DNA of 64,000 bases, taken from Verrucomicrobiota bacterium. Its GTDB lineage: Bacteria; Verrucomicrobiota; Verrucomicrobiia; Methylacidiphilales; UBA1321. A program made the position numbers and the translations under genes. A model generated the notes under the pieces. The model ran no database searches, had not been told where the DNA came from, and saw only the letters and a list, made by a program, of their open reading frames with translations. Positions 7,651 to 17,109 of this stretch are shown here, in pieces (the first letter of the stretch is position 1; each line of letters starts with the position of its first letter). The stretch spans positions 62,001 to 126,000 of the forward strand of contig JABDHJ010000003.1 of the NCBI GenBank assembly GCA_013285645.1. The letters run 5' to 3'.

Positions 7651-8810
7651 CCAATCGCATGATCCGCTGGAAGATTCTCACCTGACCAGAGCCGTTTCTG
7701 CGTCCAGGGCTGGTCGGGTTCCGTCCAGAACGGATCGTTGGGCGGCAGGCCTAGATGGAGCAAGCCAACGGCGCAGAGATAGAGACTGCCGGTTGAAATA
7801 TAACCCTCGGCTTGAGCAGGCTGATGCCCCGCGACACCCAACGTCAACCAGCCTTCCGCATCGAGAGTCCCGGGCGCTTCGATCATCCGCCGAACCACCG
7901 CCGTCAACGCCGCGCGAACTCCAGCGGGAGCAAGCCCCTCCGGAAGCTGATGCTCCAGCGCCATCTGCGAAAGCGCCTGAAAAGCCCCAAAGCGGTAGCA
8001 ACTCGACCGGCCAATAATGGGAAAAGTCGCCTCGGGCGAAATCAACCGCTCCTGCACCACCGCATAACGTCGGGCTCTTTCAAGAATTAGCGAATAATGC
8101 GTTCCAAGCGGATGCTTCTTCTCCGCGCAAATGCGCAGGACATCGAGCAGCATCGGCTGAATCACGAAGCTGTTGTAGTAATCCCAATGATAACGCGGGC
8201 CATCGCCATACGCGCCGTCGCCCACGTACCATTCCAGATGTTTATCAACCGCCGTCTGAATCGGAGCCATCTCGCATTCGCCGGTAAATTCCCACAGCGC
8301 CACCTCGACCATCGCGCTGAACAACAGCCAGTTGTTCTGGCCCGGCGTAATCACGCGAGTCAATTTGAAGGCGGTAACGACACGGGCGCGAGTCTCCTTG
8401 TCCAGATTGCCCCAGAGTTGCTTCGGTGCGCGCAGAAGCCCATGGGCCAGAAAAGCAGTGTCCACCAGCGGTTGTGATCCCTGGTTGAAATTCATGTAAT
8501 CGGGCGACTGCGGATCGACCGCGTGAGCAATCCCTTTTACTGCGAGTCCAATAAAACGCTCCCGAAGTTTTCCCTCGTCTGTCGCATCCGTGCCCAGTTC
8601 CAGCCACGGCGCCATTCCGGCCAGCAGACGTCCCAGTGCCTCCAGATGCGTGTAGGCGGGACGATCGGCACTGCCCGGAAGCGACTCCACCGGCATCCGC
8701 GCCCGAAGCTGGCCTTCGCTCAGCGCAGTTAGGACGGGAGTAGCGATGCGGGTCAGTACGTCGATTGAATAGGCACGTGCCGCCGTTCCATCGGAGTTCG
8801 GTATAGTCAT
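7644..8810 (-). CDS. DUF2264 domain protein
   Basis: 388 residues from the chosen ATG 8810 (MTIPNSDGTAARAY). The DUF2264 features are the early THLEALGRLLAGMAPWLEL, the central GQNNWLLFSAMVEVALWEF and YVGDGAYGDGPRYHWDYYNSFVIQPM, and the late PAQAEGYISTGSLYLCAVGLLHLGLP. The family has an (alpha/alpha)6-barrel character and is often found in polysaccharide-degradation loci. The fully conserved acidic and aromatic clusters suggest a carbohydrate-active enzyme, but no activity is assigned here. The longer form would begin inside the adjacent REP-A repeat, so the shorter start is preferred. Confidence 0.85.
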   Translation of the reverse strand: MTIPNSDGTAARAYSIDVLTRIATPVLTALSEGQLRARMPVESLPGSADRPAYTHLEALGRLLAGMAPWLELGTDATDEGKLRERFIGLAVKGIAHAVDPQSPDYMNFNQGSQPLVDTAFLAHGLLRAPKQLWGNLDKETRARVVTAFKLTRVITPGQNNWLLFSAMVEVALWEFTGECEMAPIQTAVDKHLEWYVGDGAYGDGPRYHWDYYNSFVIQPMLLDVLRICAEKKHPLGTHYSLILERARRYAVVQERLISPEATFPIIGRSSCYRFGAFQALSQMALEHQLPEGLAPAGVRAALTAVVRRMIEAPGTLDAEGWLTLGVAGHQPAQAEGYISTGSLYLCAVGLLHLGLPPNDPFWTEPDQPWTQKRLWSGENLPADHAIGI

Positions 8811-8860
8811 GGGAATCCCTAAATACACAGGGATTTCTCTAAAAGTCTCTTTTAAAAATT

Positions 8861-8974
8861 CCGTCATCCTGAGCTTGTCGAAGGATCAGCTTCCGGTGAC
8901 TTTCTCATTAGCGAGTCCATGGGTGGTTTTGAAAACGCATGGAAGCTGATCCTTCGACAGGCTCAGGATGACGG
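8861..8974. repeat. REP-A inverted pair
   Basis: The left arm (8861-8894) and right arm (8941-8974) are inverted copies with one mismatch and could form a ~34-bp hairpin with a 46-nt loop. The core is CCTGAGCTTGTCGAAGGATC. It lies between two minus-strand genes. Confidence 0.9.
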
Positions 8975-9010
8975 ATCGTTTGGAGAAGTGGCTTTGAGGA
9001 TCCAGAGAAA

Positions 9011-9631
9011 TCACTCCAGAGGATTCTCTTTGCACCAATCGACAAATTTTTTCAAGGCGCGGCCCCGATGACTTAAATTCGTCTTCGTCTTTTCAAGCAA
9101 TTGGCCAAAAGTCCGCGTGTAGGTGCGTGGAACAAAGAGCGGATCGTAACCGAAGCCATTCGTCCCTTTTGGCTCGAGGGTAATGGCACCCTCGCACGCG
9201 CCGTCGAAGGTCTCAAGCACCTCGCCGCCTTTCGCGAGGACCAACACGCAGCGGAAGCGGGCGCCGCGCTGCTCCGGTGTTAGCGCGCCCACGCGCTTCA
9301 GTTCTTCCAACAGCTTGGCGTTGTTCCTTTCCGTGGAGGAGGGGATGCCGCCATATCGCGCGGAGAAAACACCCGGTGCGCCGTCCAGCGCATCGATTTC
9401 CAGTCCCGAATCATCGGCCAGGGCGTAATCGGAAATCAGTTGCGAGGTCGCCACGGCCTTCAGTGTTGCGTTGGCTAGAAAGGTGTCGCCTGTCTCCGCA
9501 ATTTCGTCGGAGCCGTCCATCTCATGGTAATCGGCGGAACTTTTTACCTCCCAAAACGGGGAGAGAACGGTGGTCATCTCCTGGACCTTGTGCAGATTGC
9601 GAGTGGCGATGCAGAGCGTTTTCTTATTCAT
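9011..9631 (-). CDS. rdgB: dITP/XTP pyrophosphatase (Ham1/RdgB)
   Basis: 206 residues, typical length. It begins with the nucleotide-binding motif CIATRNLHKVQEM and continues with ALADDSGLEIDALDGAPGVFSARYGG, the family signature containing catalytic Asp residues. It ends with TNGFGYDPLFVP and the LSHRGRALKKF segment. The enzyme hydrolyses non-canonical purine triphosphates to monophosphates and pyrophosphate, protecting DNA and RNA. It is divergent from leuS. Confidence 0.95.
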   Translation of the reverse strand: MNKKTLCIATRNLHKVQEMTTVLSPFWEVKSSADYHEMDGSDEIAETGDTFLANATLKAVATSQLISDYALADDSGLEIDALDGAPGVFSARYGGIPSSTERNNAKLLEELKRVGALTPEQRGARFRCVLVLAKGGEVLETFDGACEGAITLEPKGTNGFGYDPLFVPRTYTRTFGQLLEKTKTNLSHRGRALKKFVDWCKENPLE

Positions 9632-9721
9632 GACAAATGGGTATTATTCTACGTTACTGCCAACCGTAGGTCTTTTGCTTTCCATATATAGGCGGCTGTA
9701 GTTAACTGAGAGGCTCTCACC

Positions 9722-12205
9722 ATGCAAGTACGCAAACAATTTCCTTTCGCCGTCTTTGAACCCGTCTGGCAACGCTATTGGGCCGAAAAGAGCACGTTTC
9801 GCGCCGCCAATCCCGGCGAGCCCGGCAGCGAGAAACCGAAGTTCTACGCCCTCGACATGTTCCCGTATCCGTCGGGCGCGGGACTCCACGTCGGCCATCC
9901 TGAAGGCTACACGGCCACGGATATTGTTTGCCGCTATAAGCGCATGAAGGGCTTCAACGTCCTTCATCCCATGGGTTGGGACGCCTTCGGACTGCCTGCT
10001 GAACAATACGCCGTTCAGACTGGCACGCATCCGCGCGAGACGACCGCAAAGAACATCGCCAACTTCCGCCGCCAGATCGATGCGATTGGTTTTTCCTACG
10101 ACTGGTCGCGGGAAATCAACACGACCGATCCCGCCTATTATAAATGGACGCAGTGGATTTTCATCCAGCTTTATAAGAAGGGCCTCGCTTACACTTCCCA
10201 CGCACCGGTTTGGTATTGTCCGGAACTCGGAACGACGCTGGCCAATGAAGAGGTCATCCAAACCGATGAAGGCCCCCGTTCTGACCGCGGTAATTTTCCC
10301 GTTGAGCGGCGTCCTTTGCGGCAGTGGATGCTGAAAATCACCGCCTATGCGGAGCGTTTGCTGAAGGACCTCGATCAACTCGATTGGCCGGAATCGCTGA
10401 AGGAAATGCAGCGGAACTGGATTGGTCGCAGCGAAGGCGCGGAGGTGCATTTCAAATCATCGTTGGACACCATCATCACCGTCTTCACTACTCGGCCCGA
10501 TACGCTTTTTGGCGCGACCTATATGGTTCTTTCGCCCGAGCACCCACTGGTCGAGAGTCTGACCACACTTTACCAACAGGAAGCTGTCCAGAAGTACAAA
10601 GCCGAAGTCGCCAACAAGAGCGACCTCGAACGAACCGATCTCGCCAAGAGCAAGACCGGTGTCTTCACCGGCGCCTACGCGGTCAACCCGGTCAACCAGG
10701 CTGAAATTCCCATCTGGATCGCCGATTACGTCCTCATGGGCTACGGCACCGGCGCGATCATGGCCGTGCCCGCCCATGACGTGCGCGATCACGAATTCGC
10801 CCATACGTTCGATCTGCCGATCATCGAAGTGGTCCGACCGGTGGCGCCCGGAATGGTCGACGAATATAGCGAAACCACAGGAGCAGCGTTTACGGGCGCG
10901 GGCATCGCCGTAAATTCCGGGCAGCTTGATGGGCTGCCGACGGACGAGGCGAAGGCGAAGATGATTTCATGGCTGGAAGAAACGGGTCTTGGCGCTCGCC
11001 GTATCCAGTACAAATTGCGGGACTGGCTCTTCTCCCGCCAACGCTATTGGGGCGAACCCTTTCCGGTGATTTGGAATGGCGATCAGCACGAAGTTCTTTC
11101 CGAAAGCGACCTGCCGCTGACGCTGCCCGAACTTGCAGATTACAAGCCGAGCCCCGAAGGCAACGCGCCGCTCGCGAAGGCGAAGGATTGGGTCAATCTC
11201 CCTGATGGTCGCACGCGCGAAACCAATACGATGCCGCAATGGGCCGGGTCGTCTTGGTATTATCTGCGCTATTGCGATCCAAAGAATCCCGATAAACTTA
11301 TCGATCCCGCCATCGAAAAATATTGGATGGGACAGAACGGCGTCGATCTCTACATCGGCGGCGCGGAGCATGCCGTGCTGCATCTTCTCTACGCCCGCTT
11401 CTGGCACAAGGTTCTCTTTGACCTGGGCGTCGTTTCCACTGCGGAACCGTTCCATAAGCTGGTCAACCAGGGCATCATTCTCGGCGAGGACAATCGCAAA
11501 ATGTCCAAGGCTTGGGGCAATGTGGTCAATCCTGATGATGTCATCGCCGAATATGGTGGCGACTCGCTACGCCTCTTCGAGATGTTCATGGGGCCGCTCG
11601 AACAGATGAAGCCGTGGTCGACCAAGGGCGTCGAAGGCGTCTATCGCTTCCTCGGTCGCGTCTGGCGTCTCGTCATGGAAGAGGACCAGGAAGGCCTCTG
11701 GCATTTCGCGCCTGCGAAAGTCACTGATGCCGCGCCGTCGCCGGAAATACTTCGCACCACTCACGCCGCGATCAACAAAGTCACCGAAGATATCGAGTTA
11801 CTCAAGTTCAATACCGGCATCTCAGCCCTTATGGAACTGGTCAACGATCTCACCAAGGAAGCGGTCCGGCCGCGCGCTGCCATCGAAACGTTGCTTCTGC
11901 TTCTCTCGCCCTTCGCGCCCCACATGGCCGAGGAACTCTGGAAAGAATTGGACCACACCAAGACGCTCGCCTACGAGCCCTGGCCTGTTGCCGACCCGAA
12001 ATATCTCGTCAAGACCGAGGTCGAAATTCCGATGCAAATCAACGGCAAGCTGCGCGGACTTATCACCGTCCCTCCCGGCTCAACCAAGGAAGCCATCGAA
12101 GCTGCCGCTCGGGCGCTTCCCGCGTTCGCCGAATGGACCACCGACAAGACCGTCCGGAAAGTCATCGTCGTCCCGGATAAACTGATCAACTTTGTCGTGG
12201 GTTAA
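9722..12205 (+). CDS. leuS: Leucyl-tRNA synthetase
   Basis: 827 residues, full length for the bacterial enzyme. Domains in order: class-I HIGH motif as HVGH (residues 56-59, in [16 protein letters not shown]); the CP1 editing domain with [20 protein letters not shown] and [14 protein letters not shown]; the leucine-specific and catalytic return; the KMSKS loop written KMSKA (residues 593-597); the anticodon-binding helical domain; and the C-terminal domain ending [10 protein letters not shown]. It charges tRNA-Leu and hydrolyses misacylated tRNA. The Ser-to-Ala change at the last KMSKS position is a mild departure. It is a single gene with no obvious partner. Confidence 0.97.
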   Translation: MQVRKQFPFAVFEPVWQRYWAEKSTFRAANPGEPGSEKPKFYALDMFPYPSGAGLHVGHPEGYTATDIVCRYKRMKGFNVLHPMGWDAFGLPAEQYAVQTGTHPRETTAKNIANFRRQIDAIGFSYDWSREINTTDPAYYKWTQWIFIQLYKKGLAYTSHAPVWYCPELGTTLANEEVIQTDEGPRSDRGNFPVERRPLRQWMLKITAYAERLLKDLDQLDWPESLKEMQRNWIGRSEGAEVHFKSSLDTIITVFTTRPDTLFGATYMVLSPEHPLVESLTTLYQQEAVQKYKAEVANKSDLERTDLAKSKTGVFTGAYAVNPVNQAEIPIWIADYVLMGYGTGAIMAVPAHDVRDHEFAHTFDLPIIEVVRPVAPGMVDEYSETTGAAFTGAGIAVNSGQLDGLPTDEAKAKMISWLEETGLGARRIQYKLRDWLFSRQRYWGEPFPVIWNGDQHEVLSESDLPLTLPELADYKPSPEGNAPLAKAKDWVNLPDGRTRETNTMPQWAGSSWYYLRYCDPKNPDKLIDPAIEKYWMGQNGVDLYIGGAEHAVLHLLYARFWHKVLFDLGVVSTAEPFHKLVNQGIILGEDNRKMSKAWGNVVNPDDVIAEYGGDSLRLFEMFMGPLEQMKPWSTKGVEGVYRFLGRVWRLVMEEDQEGLWHFAPAKVTDAAPSPEILRTTHAAINKVTEDIELLKFNTGISALMELVNDLTKEAVRPRAAIETLLLLLSPFAPHMAEELWKELDHTKTLAYEPWPVADPKYLVKTEVEIPMQINGKLRGLITVPPGSTKEAIEAAARALPAFAEWTTDKTVRKVIVVPDKLINFVVG

Positions 12206-12286
12206 TCCTGGCATTTTTAATCTCGTTCGGGTTAATTCCCCGTCGCTTGCGGCGTTATTTTCATAATCTGAAATTGTTCCCCAATA

Positions 12287-12316
12287 CCCGCTGCTTGCGG
12301 CGGGGTTCTTTATTTC
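12287..12316 (+). terminator. Possible intrinsic terminator after leuS
   Basis: A CCGC-TGCTT-GCGG hairpin is followed by GGGTTCTTTATTT. A similar CGTCGCTTGCGGCG hairpin lies 45 nt upstream. The T-tract is interrupted, so termination is plausible rather than certain. Confidence 0.35.
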
Positions 12317-12422
12317 TGTCATCCTGATTCGTAACGATGGAATTGATTTAATAAGCCGGAGGCGTGTGACTGAAACTAGAATTCGTCCTGTCTCAATACG
12401 GCGGTCTGTGTATCCTGACCCG

Positions 12423-13175
12423 ATGTTTAGGCATTCAGCCCTTCTTCTATTGGCACTTGCGTTTGCGACATCCGGCCACGCCCAGCAGCTTAATCTCAAC
12501 TCTGTTTCCATTCCCACGAACAGTCCCGCGGCAAATGCCCCGGTGATCAATGCGTTTTCGCCCACCGCGGCTTCAAGCAAGACTTCCACGGATGTTGTCG
12601 TTCTGCTGCACCAAGCCTATGAACTTTTGCAGCAAAAACAAAACGATGCCGCGCTGGATAAGGTGAACCAGGTCATTCAGATTTCGCCCAAGAATCTGGA
12701 CGCCTTCGGAATCCGTGGAGGCATCTATGCCGCAAAGAAGCAATGGGACTTGGCCGGAAAGGACTATCTGACGGTCCTCCAGATCGACGCCACCAATACC
12801 CAGGCAAAATTCAACCTGGGCGAGATCCAATTCATGCAGAAGAAGTACGATGTGGCGCGCACCAGTTTCGACACCTTGAAGCATGATCGAGATTTGGGAG
12901 ACCTGGCCGCTTACAAGGTCTTCCTCTGTGATCTTCTTGGAGGACACGACGACATCGCGGCCACGGAACTCGCCGCATTCGATACGGTTGCCCCGGGGCC
13001 CTCCTTCTATTTTGGAAAAGCCGCCTGGTGCCTTTATCACAAACAAACGGAAGACGCCCGGAGCTGGCTCCAGTCGGCGGCTGGCATTTATCTGCCCCAG
13101 AAGTTCAAGCTTTACGCGGCCAGCCTGTTCGATCTTGGTTATTTGCCTCTTCCGGCGCCTCCTCAAAAAAGTTGA
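12423..13175 (+). CDS. Secreted TPR protein
   Basis: 250 residues from ATG 12423. An N-terminal signal peptide (FRHSALLLLALAFATSGHA, cleavage before QQ) is followed by a Ser/Thr/Asn linker. Three or four tetratricopeptide helical pairs come next (LLHQAYELLQQKQNDAALDKV, AFGIRGGIYAAKKQWDLAGK, AKFNLGEIQFMQKKYDVART). The protein is probably a periplasmic protein-protein adaptor. It is followed by another small secreted protein 30 nt downstream, likely co-transcribed. The upstream in-frame extension is rejected because it buries the signal peptide. Confidence 0.75.
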   Translation: MFRHSALLLLALAFATSGHAQQLNLNSVSIPTNSPAANAPVINAFSPTAASSKTSTDVVVLLHQAYELLQQKQNDAALDKVNQVIQISPKNLDAFGIRGGIYAAKKQWDLAGKDYLTVLQIDATNTQAKFNLGEIQFMQKKYDVARTSFDTLKHDRDLGDLAAYKVFLCDLLGGHDDIAATELAAFDTVAPGPSFYFGKAAWCLYHKQTEDARSWLQSAAGIYLPQKFKLYAASLFDLGYLPLPAPPQKS

Positions 13176-13205
13176 CGGAAGCTTACAACGGGTTAATCTA
13201 TTCCT

Positions 13206-13604
13206 ATGAAGACGTTGACCAGCATTCTCGCGGTTTTTCTCCTCTCCGCTGGCTTTGCCGCAGCTCAGGATCTTAGCGGCTTGGTTGGGACGTCTGCTCA
13301 TACGAGCGGGCAGAGAGATGTGAGCGGTTACAAGTATAACTACGCGCCGGGCTATAATCCCGTCACCGCCAAGGCCGCTCCCAATCCGAAAGTCGTTCTC
13401 AAACCGCAAGTTGGCGGTATTTTCGTTGATGGCGGCAAATATGGATGGACAATCATTTCTCCTGCTGCACCAGTCACTTGGGGCAATGGTGAGAAATATA
13501 TGACCGCCCCGGCACCTGCGCCCAGTGCAGATTTGTTGCAGGAATCCGGTCCCGCCGCCCATCGCGACTCCGGCGGCTTCAAGCTTTTCAGCCTGGAATT
13601 CTAA
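13206..13604 (+). CDS. Small secreted protein of unknown function
   Basis: 132 residues with a clear signal peptide (MKTLTSILAVFLLSAGFAAA, cleavage before QD). The mature part is rich in Gly, Pro and Tyr, with no recognised domain. It lies 30 nt behind the TPR protein and may share its transcript. I do not recognise the family. Confidence 0.6.
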   Translation: MKTLTSILAVFLLSAGFAAAQDLSGLVGTSAHTSGQRDVSGYKYNYAPGYNPVTAKAAPNPKVVLKPQVGGIFVDGGKYGWTIISPAAPVTWGNGEKYMTAPAPAPSADLLQESGPAAHRDSGGFKLFSLEF

Positions 13605-13701
13605 CCGGCTGGATTTTCGTCATCATTAGTTAAAAAATTGCTTGCAGCTGCCGTTACTTCGGGCATGCTTGCGGGCTCGTTAAATTCAAAGGAGTATTTT
13701 C

Positions 13702-14019
13702 ATGTTTGCCGTTATTCGTACAGGTGGAAAGCAGTATAAAGTCACAGAAGGGGAAACCCTCGATATCGAACTGGTCGAATTTCCCGCCGAAGGCGAGAAG
13801 AAGATCACCATTTCCGATGTTCTCATGATCGGCAACGGCGACAAGTATTCGCTCGGCAGCCCGCTCGTCAGCGGCGCCACGGTCGGCCTCGAGCTCGTCG
13901 AGGACATCAAGGCCAAGAAGGTCATCGCTTACAAATACCGCCGTCGCGAAGGTTATCATCGCACCGTCGGTCACCGGCAGAAGCTCAGCCGCGTGAAAAT
14001 CACCAAAATTTCAGTCTAA
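13702..14019 (+). CDS. rplU: 50S ribosomal protein L21
   Basis: 105 residues. It starts MFAVIRTGGKQYKVTEGETLDIE, the family N-terminus, and ends in the RNA-binding KKVIAYKYRRREGYHRTVGHRQ. A good ribosome-binding site (AAGGAG) lies 8 nt before the ATG. It begins the conserved rplU-rpmA-obgE cluster, which couples ribosome components to the assembly GTPase Obg. Confidence 0.98.
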   Translation: MFAVIRTGGKQYKVTEGETLDIELVEFPAEGEKKITISDVLMIGNGDKYSLGSPLVSGATVGLELVEDIKAKKVIAYKYRRREGYHRTVGHRQKLSRVKITKISV

Positions 14020-14037
14020 ATAGAATAGGACACCACT

Positions 14038-14292
14038 ATGGCGCATAAAAAAGGTCAAGGTTCCGTACGCAACGGGCGCGATAGCGTCAGCAAGCGACTC
14101 GGCGTGAAGAAATTCGGCAGCGAAGCGGTCATCGCCGGCAACATCATTGTTCGCCAGCGCGGGACCCGTTTTCGTCCCGGAGCCAACGTTGGCATCGGTC
14201 GCGACCACACTCTGTGGGCATTGACGGATGGCGTGGTCAAGTTCGACCGCGTCAACCGCCGCGTTCACGTTCTCGAACCGGTCGCGGCTTAA
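14038..14292 (+). CDS. rpmA: 50S ribosomal protein L27
   Basis: 84 residues: [27 protein letters not shown], close to the universal L27 start, followed by [29 protein letters not shown]. The N-terminal tail reaches the peptidyl-transferase centre. There is no Firmicutes-type N-terminal extension needing cleavage. It lies 18 nt after rplU. Confidence 0.98.
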   Translation: MAHKKGQGSVRNGRDSVSKRLGVKKFGSEAVIAGNIIVRQRGTRFRPGANVGIGRDHTLWALTDGVVKFDRVNRRVHVLEPVAA

Positions 14293-14346
14293 AGCCCCCG
14301 CTTCTTCGCCGGTTGCGCTCTTCGCGCCATCGGCGATAATCTATCT

Positions 14347-15414
14347 ATGTTTGTCGATCGCGTCCGCATCGTCGCGCGAGCCGGTAACGGCGGCCCCGGT
14401 GCCTGCTCCTTTCTTCGCGAGAAGAACATGCCCGATGGCGGTCCCGATGGCGGTAACGGCGGACGTGGCGGCAGCGTCATCATCGTCGTCGATCCGCACG
14501 TCAACAACCTGATTAAGTACCGGTACTCACCGCACCAGTTCGCCAAGAATGGGCAGAGCGGCGGCAAGAAGCAGATGTCGGGAAGATCGGGCCTCGATTG
14601 CCTTATTTCCGTTCCGCCCGGCACCGTCGTCAGTCGGATTCCAGATGAGATCATCCAGGCGCCCATCGAGGAAGGCCAGCGTGCGCCGGACGACTTGGCT
14701 CCGGTTCCCGAAGATCCTGCCGTTCTCGAACCCGTGACCGACCTGGTCAAAGCGGGTGACAAATTTGTCCTCTGTACCGGTGGCCGGGGCGGGCGCGGCA
14801 ACATGAATTTCAAGTCTTCGACCAACCAAGCGCCGAAGCGTTATGAGAATGGCGAGGAAGGCGAACGCGGTCAGTTCCAGCTTGAGCTGAAATCGATCGC
14901 CGATGCCGGACTCGTTGGTTTTCCGAACGCCGGAAAATCGACTCTTCTCTCCCGCATTTCCGCTGCTCATCCCAAGATCGCGCCTTATCCGTTCACGACT
15001 CTGGAACCGATGATTGGTGTGGTCGAGTATCCCGATTTCGCACGCGTCACCGTGGCCGATATTCCGGGCCTGATCGAGGGTGCCCATGAAGGGGTCGGAC
15101 TCGGCTACGATTTTCTTCGGCATATCGAACGTTGCCGGACACTCCTGTTCGTCATCGACATGGCCGGAAGTGAAGGCCGCGATCCGCGCGACGATTTTGC
15201 CCAATTGCGCAAAGAAGTCAGCCTTTACCAGAAGGAACTCGGCGAGCGGCCCTACCAGATTATCGCCAACAAAATGGATCTACCCGAAGCGGCGGAGAAC
15301 CTGAAAGCATTTGAGAAGCGTGTGCGACGCAAAGCCATTCCGATCGCCGGAGATCGCGAGGAAGGTCTCGACGAGCTGAAAGCGTTCCTCAAAAAAGAGC
15401 TCACTACTTCGTAA
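14347..15414 (+). CDS. obgE: Obg family GTPase
   Basis: 355 residues. The Gly-rich Obg fold (residues 1-180, with GGPDGGNGGRGGSV) precedes a G domain with the P-loop GFPNAGKSTLL, switch-II DIPGLIEGAHEG and NKMD as the G4 base-recognition motif. The C-terminal tail after the G domain is short, so the variable Obg C-terminal domain is minimal. It acts in 50S assembly and in growth control. Compared with typical Obg, about 20 residues are inserted in the Obg fold after IPDEIIQAP. Confidence 0.96.
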   Translation: MFVDRVRIVARAGNGGPGACSFLREKNMPDGGPDGGNGGRGGSVIIVVDPHVNNLIKYRYSPHQFAKNGQSGGKKQMSGRSGLDCLISVPPGTVVSRIPDEIIQAPIEEGQRAPDDLAPVPEDPAVLEPVTDLVKAGDKFVLCTGGRGGRGNMNFKSSTNQAPKRYENGEEGERGQFQLELKSIADAGLVGFPNAGKSTLLSRISAAHPKIAPYPFTTLEPMIGVVEYPDFARVTVADIPGLIEGAHEGVGLGYDFLRHIERCRTLLFVIDMAGSEGRDPRDDFAQLRKEVSLYQKELGERPYQIIANKMDLPEAAENLKAFEKRVRRKAIPIAGDREEGLDELKAFLKKELTTS

Positions 15415-15428
15415 GAGAAATGCAGTCC

Positions 15429-15558
15429 GAACTGATCCTTCGACAGGCTCAGGATGACTAATGATGTGAGTGGGAGTCGGTTGGCTCGCTATGCTCGAGA
15501 GAGTCTCAAGAGGAGCAAATTAGTGGAACTGATTCTTCAGCAAGCTCAGGATGACGGA
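15429..15558. repeat. Two REP-A copies in the same orientation
   Basis: Copies at 15429-15458 and 15528-15558 both read in the GATCC-TTCGACAGGCTCAGGATGAC direction; the second is degenerate (GATTCTTCAGCAAGCTC). They are unpaired head-to-tail copies, in contrast to the usual inverted pairs. They lie between the convergent obgE and fasciclin genes. Confidence 0.8.
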
Positions 15559-15598
15559 TTATCTTGAGAAGATTTACAGAGATAGATCTCTGCAAGAA

Positions 15599-16243
15599 TC
15601 AGTTGACCGGGCTGGACGGAGGCATCGTCGGCGCCGCGTTAGTATCAGTGGGCGGAGTTGCGGCGGGGGCATTCGTCGCTGGAGGTGGTGGTGGCGGAGT
15701 GGTGACCAACGGCGGCAACGATTTTTCCGGTGGCATCAGGACGGCGTCGATTTCATGGATGACGCCGTTCATGCACCGGATATCCGCGTGAATGATCTTC
15801 GCCTTCATCACCATCTGCGTGCCTGCCTTGGTGGTGTGAATCGCGATCGGACTTCCCTGACAGGAGAGGAGACTGGTGATGGGCAGAAGGTCTTTCGCGT
15901 TCAGCCTCTTTCCGTTCACGACATGGAAAAGCAGGATGTCCTGCAGTCGCTCCTTGTTTTCCGGGCGAAGCAGGGCGTCCAGCACGCCAGGCGGCAGCTT
16001 GGAGAAGGCGGAATCAGTCGGTAAAAAGACAGTGAAGGGCCCTTTGCTGCTGAGAAATGTCGCCATCTCGGAGGCTTGCAGCATGGTGGCAAACTTGGTC
16101 GTGATGCGGTTGGCGGCAATCGTATCGGCGATGTCCATCATCTTGGGAGCCTTTTCCTTGGCTTCTACCGAGTGGCTTAGGACTCCCAGCAGGAGAGCCA
16201 GGAGCAACGCGAATCGTAGACGTGAAAAAAGCAGACCTTTCAT
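15599..16243 (-). CDS. Secreted fasciclin (FAS1) domain protein
   Basis: 214 residues from ATG 16243. A signal peptide (LLFSRLRFALLLALLLGVLSHSVEA) is followed by one complete FAS1 domain (about residues 35-165) with the H1-like FTVFLPTDSAFSKLPPGVLDALL and the H2-like CMNGVIHEIDAVLMP. The tail is rich in Pro, Thr and Ala and probably disordered. FAS1 proteins mediate adhesion at the cell surface or in the periplasm. It is a single gene, divergent from nothing nearby. Confidence 0.9.
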   Translation of the reverse strand: MKGLLFSRLRFALLLALLLGVLSHSVEAKEKAPKMMDIADTIAANRITTKFATMLQASEMATFLSSKGPFTVFLPTDSAFSKLPPGVLDALLRPENKERLQDILLFHVVNGKRLNAKDLLPITSLLSCQGSPIAIHTTKAGTQMVMKAKIIHADIRCMNGVIHEIDAVLMPPEKSLPPLVTTPPPPPPATNAPAATPPTDTNAAPTMPPSSPVN

Positions 16244-16292
16244 CAAGGGGTCAAAATAGAGACTGGATCGCCAGGAGACAAGCGATGGCTTT

Positions 16293-17012
16293 TCATCGGT
16301 CCAGGATCACTGTCGATTTGCTCGGATCGCGCGGGTCGTAATAGACGTCGATGGAATCCCCTTCGCTCCACCGGCCTTCCTGTTTTTCCGAAAGGTACAC
16401 GCTGCTATCCCGCTGCTTTTTTCCGGTGGCATCCGTGTAGCTGTAGAGGAGATAGTGTGGGTTTCGGTGATTGATCTGCATCGAGGTATTGATTTCGATA
16501 CTATCGACGGAGCCAGCCCGGCGAACTCCAAATTTCCTCAGCCATCGCCGGTAAAAAATCAACCTTTCCAACTCGATGAAGGAATACCAACCGCATCCGC
16601 CGAAGAGTCCTCCGAGCAGCATGGAGGCCCAGGCCATCGTTGTGTAATTGCTGTCCTCCGCGGGCAAATCGATGCGATTGATCGTCGGAAATTTGGGTAG
16701 GTATTTCACCGGGATGGAGCCGTGAAGCGTTACCTCATAGTAGGTAGTCGAGGTCACCGTCGTGTTGCTGACATACATATTCTCACCTGTATCTCGGAAC
16801 CGATATCCCAGATGATAATTTGTGGAGGAGCCGTGTCGCCCATGAGAGACGGTGATGTAGTGGCTGGTCACGATGCCTTCGATCCGCTCGATATTTCCGG
16901 CAAACTGGCAGTTCCTATAAAAGGTGTGAGCCCCAATGATGAAGAAAAGAGTGCCCAACGCCGCAAAAAATGCGGCCATGATGGCAAAGGAGGAAGGCAG
17001 GTTTTTGAACAT
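16293..17012 (-). CDS. DUF3592 membrane protein
   Basis: 239 residues with two or more membrane segments (residues 8-30, AIMAAFFAALGTLFFIIGAHT; and about 128-147). Extracytoplasmic beta-rich modules read '..GIVTSHYITVSHG...YHLGYRFRDTGE' and 'SIPVKYLPKFPTINRI', the DUF3592 pattern. A second module at the C-terminus ends 'GDSIDVYYDPRDPSKSTVI'. The function is unknown; it is probably an envelope protein. Confidence 0.75.
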   Translation of the reverse strand: MFKNLPSSFAIMAAFFAALGTLFFIIGAHTFYRNCQFAGNIERIEGIVTSHYITVSHGRHGSSTNYHLGYRFRDTGENMYVSNTTVTSTTYYEVTLHGSIPVKYLPKFPTINRIDLPAEDSNYTTMAWASMLLGGLFGGCGWYSFIELERLIFYRRWLRKFGVRRAGSVDSIEINTSMQINHRNPHYLLYSYTDATGKKQRDSSVYLSEKQEGRWSEGDSIDVYYDPRDPSKSTVILDR

Positions 17013-17041
17013 GGGGCGGTCGCCGAAAGATGGCAGAATTG

Positions 17042-17109
17042 GCCACGAAAGAACACAAAGAGCGCAGAGAATTTGAATCAGCCTTTGTGTTCTCTGCGTT
17101 CTTTGTGGC
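17042..17109. repeat. REP-C inverted repeat hairpin
   Basis: The arms GCCACGAAAGAACACAAAG and CTTTGTGTTCTCTGCGTTCT, the latter continuing into TTGTGGC, are nearly complementary. The right end touches the stop codon of the chelatase gene. A second, more decayed copy is at 7563-7650. Confidence 0.8.
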
